From: Chara braunii
Taxonomy: Eukaryota; Streptophyta; Charophyceae; Charales; Characeae
Assembly (NCBI GenBank): GCA_003427395.1
Contig: BFEA01000232.1
Location: forward strand, 1,051,496 to 1,075,206
Reading direction: 5' to 3'
Length of the DNA: 23,711 bases
Below are positions 16,711 through 23,711 of the stretch, in pieces. How positions within the stretch are numbered: position 1 is the first letter of the stretch; the number at the start of each line of letters is the position of its first letter. The position numbers and the translations under genes are program-made. The notes below the pieces were generated by a model, which saw nothing but the letters and a program-made list of their open reading frames with translations, made no database searches and had not been told where the DNA came from.

Positions 16711-17399
16711 ATGTCTACATGACGACATGGTCAACCTGGTGCCATAAACTTCCATCAACTTCTGCCATTGTAGACTAGTGAACCGAACATCTCTGTCAGA
16801 AACAATGGTTTTCGGAAATGCATACTCAGAAACCCATCGCATCTGAAATTTTTGAATCACTAGTTCGGTTCGACCTTCAGCAGGCAAAGGAATGAACATA
16901 GCATACTTCAAGAATCTATTGACGATGACCATTACTTGACTGTTGCCGTTTCTATTCTTAGCGAGGCTCATGAAGTTGATAGAGATAGACTCACCTGGCT
17001 CACTTGGAATAGGCAGTGGCCCATCGGATTCTCATGTGAGGGCTTGTTCCTCTGACAGACAAGACAAGTCCGCACGTAGGTTAATACATCTTCCTTCATT
17101 CCTTTCCATTCAAATCTTTCTCGGACATCGGCGTACGTCTTCTTAAAACCAAAGTGTCCTTCTGCATCATGGCATTCCCCAATGATTAAATTTTTAATCG
17201 GTTCGTGGTGAGGAATACACAATCGTTCGTCGGTTTTGTCTATAAAGAAGAATAAGTCATCAGTCATTCGATACTCTGGGAATAGTTCAGGGTTCTTTCT
17301 TAGAACCTCAATGATGGGACTCCGGATGGAATGATTTTCATAACCCTTCCTTATCTGTTCCTTAAATTCATTCCCAATATCGAGATACGAGACAATTGT
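16711..17399 (-). pseudogene. Integrase N-terminal half, element A
   Basis: Zinc-binding H-x4-H (HDAEGH, about 17168-17150) and C-x2-C (CLVCQRNK, about 17050), then the catalytic core. The first catalytic Asp appears changed: the expected S-[IM]-D-F reads SINF. The second Asp is kept in VSDRDVRF (about 16800-16780). A one-base insertion near 17016 splits the frame between zinc domain and core. The protein stops matching integrase at TMSSCRH (16711-16716 is the His codon and its neighbour), just before the conserved Pro-Glu. The C-terminal half that would complete it is of the type found at 9554-10385 on the plus strand. Confidence 0.85.
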
Positions 17400-17996
17400 T
17401 CCAAAGAAATCTGCACGTCTGGATAAAGCATCCGCAACCACGTTAGACTTACCTTTGATGGTTTTCACCTCAAAATCAAACGTATCAAGGAATGATGACC
17501 ATCTTACCAACTTGTCAGAAAGTCTAGGTTGAGTCTTGATCCACTTCAAAGTAGAGTGATCAGAGTAGACAGTGAAATGCCTTCCCAACAAGTAGTGTTT
17601 CCAGGTATCTAGTGCAGCGATTAAGGCGTACAACTCCCTTTCATAAGTGGAGTTGGCGACTTTCTCTGACGGAAGTCTCCTGAACATAAACTCAACAGGT
17701 CTATATCCCTTACCGTCGTCTTGTTGTAGCACAGCGCCAATCCCATACTGACTTGTGTCAGTCGTGACGATGAAAGGAAGAGAAGGGTCAACAATCTTTA
17801 AAACAGGGTAATGAGTCAAAACAGATTTCAGTTTCCTGAATGAGGACTCACAATCTTTGTCCCACAACCAAGGTTTTTCTTTCTTTAGCAGTTTTCTCAT
17901 AGGAGCAGCTATCAGGGAGAAGTTTCTTACGAACTTCCTATAATAACTGGCAAGTCCTAGGAAAGATCTCAATTCAGTTATAGTCTTAGGTTGTGG
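17400..17996 (-). pseudogene. Reverse-transcriptase connection and RNase H, element A
   Basis: Starts after a TGA at 17997-17999 that replaces a Trp codon (IRD*PQPK), then SFLGLASYYRKFVRNFSLIA and the RNase H domain: FIVTTDTSQYGIGAVLQQ with its catalytic Asp, STYERELYALIAALDTWKHYLLG with Glu, YSDHSTLKW with Asp, and VVADALSRR with the last Asp. The RNase H frame itself is open and its catalytic residues look intact, unlike element B's. It continues in the same frame into the tether and integrase zinc domain. Confidence 0.92.
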
Positions 17997-17999
17997 TCA

Positions 18000-18650
18000 A
18001 TCTCTGATTGCTGTAATCTTCTTTTCTTCAGGTCTAAGTCCTTCCTCGTTTACCATATGCCCTAAGTATAAGACTTCAGGTTTCGTGAACTCAGATTTTT
18101 TCGGGTTCAGTTTGAAGTTGCCTTCACGCAACTTCTGCAAGACCATCCGAAGATGTTTCTCGTGCTCTTCTAGTGTCTTACTATACACTAGAATATCGTC
18201 GAGATAGACAATTACGAATTGGTCTAACCATTGGCGAAACAACTCATTCATAGACCGCTAAAAGGTTGCAGGGGCGTTAGTCAAACCGAAAGGCATTACC
18301 ACAAACTCGTAGTGACCATACTTTGTTCGAAACGCCGTCTTGTGTTGATCTTCAGGAACCACATCGATCTTGTGGTACCCTGACTTGAGATCAATCTTGC
18401 TAAAGTACCTGCATCCCTGTAATTGGTCCAACAGGTCGTCAATACGCGGAAGAGGTTCCGCGTTTTTCACAGTGACGGAGTTCAGCCCACGGTAGTCAAT
18501 GCATAGGTGTAGTTCACCTTCCTTTTTAGGCACAAACAAGACAGGTGCACCATAAGGAGATGAGCTAGGGTGAATCCATCCCTTGTCAGTAAGTTCCTGC
18601 AGCTGTTTTCGTAACTCCTCAAGTTCCCTGGAAGGCATACGGTAAATGGG
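18000..18650 (-). pseudogene. Reverse transcriptase, element A, two nonsense mutations
   Basis: Motifs in order: [17 protein letters not shown] (the N-terminal edge; nothing recognisable upstream of about 18650), [67 protein letters not shown], then a TAG at 18258-18260, then QFVIVYLDDILVYSKT with an intact YxDD box, and LNPKKSEF..VLYLGH. The TAG sits where a Gln is expected (CAG to TAG). The frame on both sides is the same. Related to but clearly distinct from element B. Confidence 0.92.
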
Positions 18651-18850
18651 ACTGGCATCTCTTTAGCTATCTTGAAGTGACAGCTCGGGTCCCTGAGAGG
18701 ACGGAGTTCTCGCTACTCCCAAGCCAGGTAATGATGACATCAACTACTCTATGTGGGAGCCCGAACTTTCTCCATGTTCCGCAAGCACGCAAGCTTTACT
18801 GTCGTCTCTTCTCTTGGAACCGACTCCCTCCTTCATTCAGACTCCCTCTC

Positions 18851-19285
18851 TCACCCACATCGTGCCAGTGGGTGGTTCTTGCGGACCTGGTCCGGCCTGT
18901 TCCAGGATTGAAGGTCGGTCTCCCGGTCTGCCTCGCTCATCTCCCTCTCCCCACCTGAGTCCCGGTCCAGATGGGCTTGTTCCCTGTCCGCTGTGTCCAT
19001 CGAGGTCTCGGTCTCATGATACGAGACCGTTACCAGCATTTTTGTTGTCACTCCATCCCTCCTGCAGCAACTCTCCGCACGATCCTTTGCCTCTGTGATC
19101 GCGTCTTGTAGATTTGGGTTAGTCCGCATCTCCACCTCCTTAGCCCCTTCCACGTTGATCTTCAGCCTCAGTTCGTCCCCTCCATCGTAGTTAAGCATTA
19201 CTGTGATCCAGGGACCTTCTCCAGACATGGGTTTCCAGCGCGTCTGGAGATACCAGTAACCCGACGTATAGCCATGCAGCGCCAT
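18851..19285 (-). CDS. Hypothetical 144-residue protein, function unknown
   Basis: An ATG-initiated frame. The first 80 residues read like a compact domain (SGYWYLQTRWKPMSGEGPWI, then VMLNYDGGDELRLKINVEGA), the rest is highly charged (many Glu, Asp, Arg). No signal peptide, membrane segment or known motif. It lies between element A's reverse transcriptase and its gag, where protease would be expected, but has no D-T/S-G triad. It could be an exon of a captured gene, part of another element, or chance. Confidence 0.25.
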   Translation of the reverse strand: MALHGYTSGYWYLQTRWKPMSGEGPWITVMLNYDGGDELRLKINVEGAKEVEMRTNPNLQDAITEAKDRAESCCRRDGVTTKMLVTVSYHETETSMDTADREQAHLDRDSGGEREMSEADRETDLQSWNRPDQVRKNHPLARCG

Positions 19286-21485
19286 AGCCAGGCTTCACCA
19301 AATAGACTCAGCGCCGTACCAGACCACTGCCCCAAAGCTGTGCGCACTAGAAAGCTCACAGCATACACCAAAGCCGCCTTCTCTCCAATAACAAGTGCCA
19401 GGGCTTAGCTCGCACTCACACCACACGTGGGGATACCGACCAGGCTAAAACAGCAAGCCTTATTCCTGGCCACTGCAGTTGATATGTTTTCCACAGTCAT
19501 CTGTCCGGTTACCCTGGGGCTTATTTTGTGCGCGACTGAGAGTCAACGTCTGTGGATCAAGTGAAAATAGCCCGACGAAATCTCATGAGAAATGTTAATG
19601 GCACTCTACTTCTCGGAGATTTTGCTCATATCTGTTTCAACTGAACCTGAGTACGGACTGGTCAGGTACCAGGAATCAGGGAGTTTAGGTGAAAGACCCG
19701 GTCAGACTTTTGGTTAGAGTGGCGTAATGATTATGGTTCGCCTTTGAAGAAGGGCGAGTGGGTTATACTTAGGGCCGAGAATTGAGCCCTGGTACCCTGG
19801 TTGAATACCATGCGGCGTATGAGTGGCTGAGCCGACGGTACTCGATCACATTTGGATTCACTGTGTTGAATGCATGAACCCACCCCGAAGCCCAGAGTCT
19901 CTGCTTACGGGCTAAAGTTCCGATCGGACGGGCCCTTACCTGAGTTTCGGTACCCTTAGACTCTGCACGCGATACAACAATAAGAGCCCATAATTAGCAA
20001 GAAATCTCCTACTCGACCGCTACTTTGTTTGGGGGTGCAGAGAACCCTTGAGTAAAACTTCATCCTACTTTCACTCAGACACTCATCAGGCCAAAGTCGG
20101 TTTCCTTCCTCTTGTCAGGAAGTATCAATTTAATTGAGCTCACGAGTGAGATCAATCCTTTTTCAGTTGGGCAGTCTATCCTCGACACTCTCAATCAGGT
20201 AGCCTCAAAGGAAAGTTTCCCTTATAGTTATGCCAAGATCGATGGCTTCAAGCGCGAACTCAGCATACTACCACTACCCTCGTTCGCAGAGCGGTAGCAT
20301 TCCCCTCACACACCTGCTAGGAAACTCAAGATCTGCCCTATTTTATAGAACTCAGAGGGGCCGAGGTCGCTGTGTACAAAGGGGAAAATCAAATAATAAT
20401 TCAAAATTCAAAATCAATAAAATAACACGAGATCAAGTTATTTCTGAACACGTGAGGCCGGAACTCAACAGCCTGTGCACAGACAGGGCACTCAAACCAC
20501 CATCACGTCAGTCCCTAGTCCGTGCAACATGACCAAGGTCTAAAAGAAAAAAAAAATAACAGAGGTCCCATAATGGGATACCGACGACCATACCCTCCTT
20601 TTTAAAATGCACTGCCGACCTACTCCTATTGGGTACCCGTGTCCGATAGCAAGGAGGGGGCTTATGACCTTCCACGGAGGGTGATAAGCCTCCTACCGAT
20701 GCGGCCGCGGGTCGCCCCCTTTTTGGGGCCTAACTACATGGTGTTCAGTTGGACGGATTCGGCGCAGAGAAATAAGCGAGAAGTCAGGGTCAGTCTAAAC
20801 CACAGATTGCCACTGCACCCGTAATTCTAGTCGTTGGCCTTCCCGCGAAACAGCGGGCCGAAAGGTCGAAAGAGAATTTAGTAATAACAATAATAAAAAA
20901 AATAATAATTATAATAACCGCAGAAAGAAAGGATGGCGCTTCAAATTTTCTTTGCGCAGCAGCCTCGTCTGGACAGTGATAAGACTCCATATACAAGTCT
21001 GAAGCCCGACTCTCGACCTGTTCCCTCTCTCTCTCCTTTTCACACTTTTCCTTTCACAATCATCACTGTATCTACCCCTAAGCACAGCTACTGGAGTCCA
21101 GTGCGCGCGGTTGAAACATCCACACGGGTTATCCCTATCCCGTCCCTGTACCCGGCCTGTATCACGACCATCAGGACCAGACGGTCCTTTCAACTCCAAG
21201 TAGGCCCGGTTACCTGATAGCGACCGCGGCCTGGAAACTAAACCGCTGGCCACCCCCGAATTAAGACAAGTACTCATGGCTTTGCATAGCCTTGACGGTT
21301 AACTTTTTATTTTCTTTTTCGTATTTTCTTTCTCTTTTTACTTTCCTCTTCTAAGTCCTTTTCTACCCGACAGCGACATCTGTCCCGTGCACCTAACCCA
21401 TAACCTGTTTAGAGGGGCACTTGGCGCGCAGTTGAAAAGACTGAGCCAGTCCCTTCACCTCCGCGTCCCAGGGCGAGCCCGACAG
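19286..21485. other. Unassigned block between gag and pol of element A
   Basis: No supportable gene in 2.2 kb. Frames longer than 60 codons (20112-20297 +, 20230-20532 +, 20909-21277 -) overlap and show no domain. It contains an AT-only low-complexity patch (about 20878-20919), a GCCCC/GGGGC hairpin near 20713-20730 and other short inverted words. Base composition is higher in GC than the 700-5700 region. It replaces the rest of gag, protease and the start of reverse transcriptase of element A, so it is either an inserted unrecognised element plus a deletion, or decayed sequence. No rRNA or tRNA pattern is recognised. Confidence 0.4.
20878..20919. repeat. AT-rich low-complexity patch
   Basis: AATAATAA-type runs with an internal A tract; a simple-sequence patch. 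Confidence 0.8.
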
Positions 21486-22663
21486 CTACCACGGCCACAG
21501 GCCGGTTGTGCTCTGTTGTACAGCAGGGCGCCGGGCCTGCGTGGACCAATGGAAGCCCTGTGGCACACCTTTTTGCCGAGGCAAGCACCAACAGGGCCAT
21601 AATAGGGTTCCATTCGGGTATACCAGGAATGTTATACAGGTTCGAAGGCAACCCGACGAGTAGCGGGCACCTAAGCAAGGAACAAGCACTGGAGTTAGTT
21701 TGGATTTCGGCAATCCATCTTTCTTGTTGCTGTAGGTGAAAGGCAACTTCATTTTCACCTTTTCTTTCTTTTTGGGTTTTTCCACTTCTTTTGTCGGTTT
21801 TTCTTTCTTTCCGGTGGGTTCTTCTTTCTTCTATTCCGACTTCTCAAGTTCTTTCTTAGAACCTTCGGCTTTCTCGGGCGTGACCCGTTTCATTGCATCA
21901 TTAGTTTCTCCTGGGGTTTCTTATCTTCTTCCCCCTTGGCCACCTCTTCATACACCACCTTGTCTTTTCCTTTCATCATTCTAGTCATGGACTCAACTGC
22001 GGCGGTGTTAATCTCAATCTTCTTTTCAAGATGCATGAGGTAGACCATAATAGACTGGAGAATAGATGCAACCTCGCTTCCTGCTTCTTCATAGTGAAAC
22101 CTTTGCCTCAACTCTTCCATTACTTTCTCTTCTTCTTCTTGCTGTTCTTTCAATCTTCTATACTCTTCGATCTTTCTTCTCTCTTCTTTCAATGTGTTTT
22201 CAAGTTGTCTGATGTTTTCCTCCATCAATTCCACAGACAATTGTGGTTCTTTTCTTCAAACTCTCTCTTCTTTCTTTTCTTTCTTTTCCCGGTCTAATTT
22301 TTCAAGGCCCTCGGCGACATACCGATCAAGGACTAATCGTCCTTGCTTGATGAGTTCTTCGACTCTCTAGCCTGTCTCCATCATCTGAACAGCAGTTTCA
22401 GCGGCCTGCAGATCTCCTTCTGCATCACGCAGATTGACCTGTCCGTGAACATGTATCTCGCCAAGCAGTTGACGAAGGAGACCCAACAAAGTTCGTCTCC
22501 TTCCGTCAATCTGTCCACGGGTTTTCAGTTCCACTCTCTCTTCATCAACAAAGACGGTGAGAGGGATAGGAAAAAAGAAGAGGGGTATGAACCGAGTCAA
22601 GATAGAGGCACGCAGACATTTCCAAAGAGAATGCATTCTGCCAAGCGTGCAGATGCTGCACAA
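21486..22663 (-). pseudogene. Coiled-coil Gag N-terminal region, element A, broken
   Basis: Two open stretches in the same frame (22663-22367 and 22240-21890) are separated by a TAG (about 22367-22369) and a TGA, and together make one acidic, helix-forming protein. It includes VEELIKQGRLVLDRYVAEGL and ENIRQLENTLKEERRKIEEY, a strong coiled coil by its Glu/Lys/Leu heptad-like pattern. After MMQ* a frameshift leads to a Lys/Glu-rich linker and KMKLPFTYSNKKD (about 21750-21700). Then similarity to anything Gag-like ends. Position fits: it lies between the primer-binding site and pol on the same strand. I infer it is the Gag N-terminus of element A; the capsid core and zinc knuckle are missing. 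Confidence 0.5.
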
Positions 22664-23474
22664 TANATAAAATTAAAAGACAGAAATAAATTCCACGACG
22701 CACACAATCTTTCACAGCAAGAGTTCANCGAGGCAAATACAAAGAAACAGATGATGATCATTGATCACTAATTTACTAATCTATTTTGCTGTCTGACTTT
22801 CCTAATCTGTGTGATGACGTTTTACCGTATATGTGCAGGTACCGCAGCTACGGCCAGTGTGATCAAGACATCAGCACACAGGTGAGTATGCAAGGACACC
22901 ACAGAACAGCCAGCAGGTAAGTAGGAAACCAACACAACAATCACAAACAATTGCCAGCCTCCTCTCTCTATAGCTGTACTACCTACAGCGACCAACACAC
23001 TCGACAACTCACCCAACTCATGCCACGTGTCACCCCTGGCATGCCAACACAGCAGCTCGTTGGAGTCTACCACGTCAGCACATCAAGAACCCGGAGGTAT
23101 ACAAGGGGGATGACACATCAGCAATGTGTGCTTGTCACACGCATACACTGGCATGCCACGTCAATGCCCAATCATCAGGTAATCACGGCACAGACACGTG
23201 CCACGTCAGACCATATCCTGCCAAGAAACAATATGCCACATCACCGGTACCAATGCCACGTCAGCCTGTTGCCAACGCAGCTCTTCAAACTTCAATGTAG
23301 CCTGTCATCATCTTCAAGGGATGGTTGCTCACAAGTGCGCTACTACCATGTCTAGACTTGCGGTATGACCGCGCGCGTTAATAAACGCGTTTCATATTGC
23401 ACTTGCGGCACCTCGCACTTACATGGGTGCCACGTCAGCACGTGTCAGAGAACAGCAGATCGCGATGAAGAGAT
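22664..23474 (-). promoter_or_regulatory. 5' leader of element A with ACGT-core motif cluster
   Basis: Noncoding between primer-binding site and gag. Copies of TGCCACGTCAGCA or close variants (plus-strand sense) lie near 23021, 23068, 23112, 23154, 23199, 23234, 23254 and 23428. On the element's strand they read TGACGTGGCA, a G-box/C-box hybrid of the kind plant bZIP factors bind. Two single Ns at 22665 and 22728 are unresolved bases. Short open frames here show no domain. Confidence 0.55.
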
Positions 23475-23486
23475 GCTCTGATACCA
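23475..23486 (-). other. Primer-binding site for initiator-Met tRNA
   Basis: On the minus strand this reads TGGTATCAGAGC, complementary to the 3' end of plant initiator-methionine tRNA and the standard minus-strand primer site of plant LTR retrotransposons. It lies three bases from the end of the LTR, as expected, and fixes the orientation of element A. Confidence 0.9.
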
Positions 23487-23489
23487 AAT

Positions 23490-23710
23490 TGTAATGAACC
23501 CAGATCGTGAACACAGTTGTCAACAATGCAAGTCCAGATAGATGCAATGACTTGCTGGTTCCAGGTCGCCTGTAGCCTATCTCTGACGAGGCTGTACTCT
23601 AGGTAGGGACAGATTGGTAATTTTGTTTGGCTGAGGACTAACCGAGAGACCTGCCTGTATGGGAAATTCGTGAGGGACATACCTGTAAATATAGAAATAT
23701 GGGCCCTACA
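23490..23710 (-). mobile_element. 5' LTR of element A (221 bp if the TG start is right)
   Basis: On the minus strand it starts TGTAGGG, ends ATTACA, and is followed by a 3-base spacer and the primer-binding site. Termini TGTA...TACA are inverted. The start is one base from the window edge, so a longer LTR cannot be excluded. Its last 55 bases match 11788-11842 on the plus strand. Confidence 0.7.
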
Positions 23711-23711
23711 C

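Noticed and set aside
19500-20100. rRNA or organellar insertion
   Set aside because: The text looked structured, but I could not match it to LSU or SSU conserved segments or to organelle genes.

Overview
This looks like intergenic chromatin from a large, repeat-rich streptophyte (plant-lineage) genome. Three things point there: a (CCCTAAA)n interstitial telomeric tract of Arabidopsis type, Ty3/gypsy elements with chromodomain-like integrase tails, and a primer-binding site matching the 3' end of plant initiator-Met tRNA. The scaffold gap, single Ns and dead retrotransposons fit a draft nuclear assembly. My best guess is a charophyte alga such as Chara; that rests on how the Ty3 proteins read and was not checked. 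I see no intact cellular protein gene, rRNA or tRNA.

Layout. 1-664: first copy of an unnamed repeat (X), beginning with a three-way-junction RNA-like fold. 1074-1660: ten diverged hairpin-bearing repeats at about 60-bp spacing. 2617-3540 (minus): decayed gag with a CCHC zinc knuckle. 3900-4110: hairpin-rich. 6132-6205: interstitial telomeric repeats. 6230-7660: small tandem duplications, (TG)29 and an A-rich tandem. 7392-8152: a dense run of perfect hairpins leading into the second copy of X (8071-8712). 8715-9570 (plus): gag zinc knuckle and protease. 9554-10385 (plus): C-terminal half of an integrase plus chromodomain. 10944-11390: 55-bp tandem array interrupted by an N gap. 11788-11842: LTR-like end. 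12610-16420 (minus): reverse transcriptase, RNase H, integrase and chromodomain of Ty3 element B, carrying a 717-bp insertion with a 7-bp target-site duplication. 16711-18650 (minus): reverse transcriptase, RNase H and N-terminal half of integrase of Ty3 element A. 18650-21700: about 3 kb without recognisable coding. 21486-22663 (minus): broken coiled-coil gag of element A. 23475-23710 (minus): primer-binding site and 5' LTR of element A, with a cluster of ACGT-core motifs between the LTR and gag.

How the parts fit. The Ty3 fragments are not four random scraps. A 280-bp stretch of protease lies at 9274-9553 (+) and again, inverted, at 16421-16700 (-), gapless with 19 differences. At one end it joins gag-protease to the C-terminal half of an integrase. 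At the other it joins an integrase N-terminal half to the reverse transcriptase of B. The two integrase halves break at the same conserved His-Pro-Glu site. One inversion of about 6.9 kb with staggered breaks would explain the whole arrangement: two elements in opposite orientation, each cut in two and swapped. This is the most informative structure in the window.
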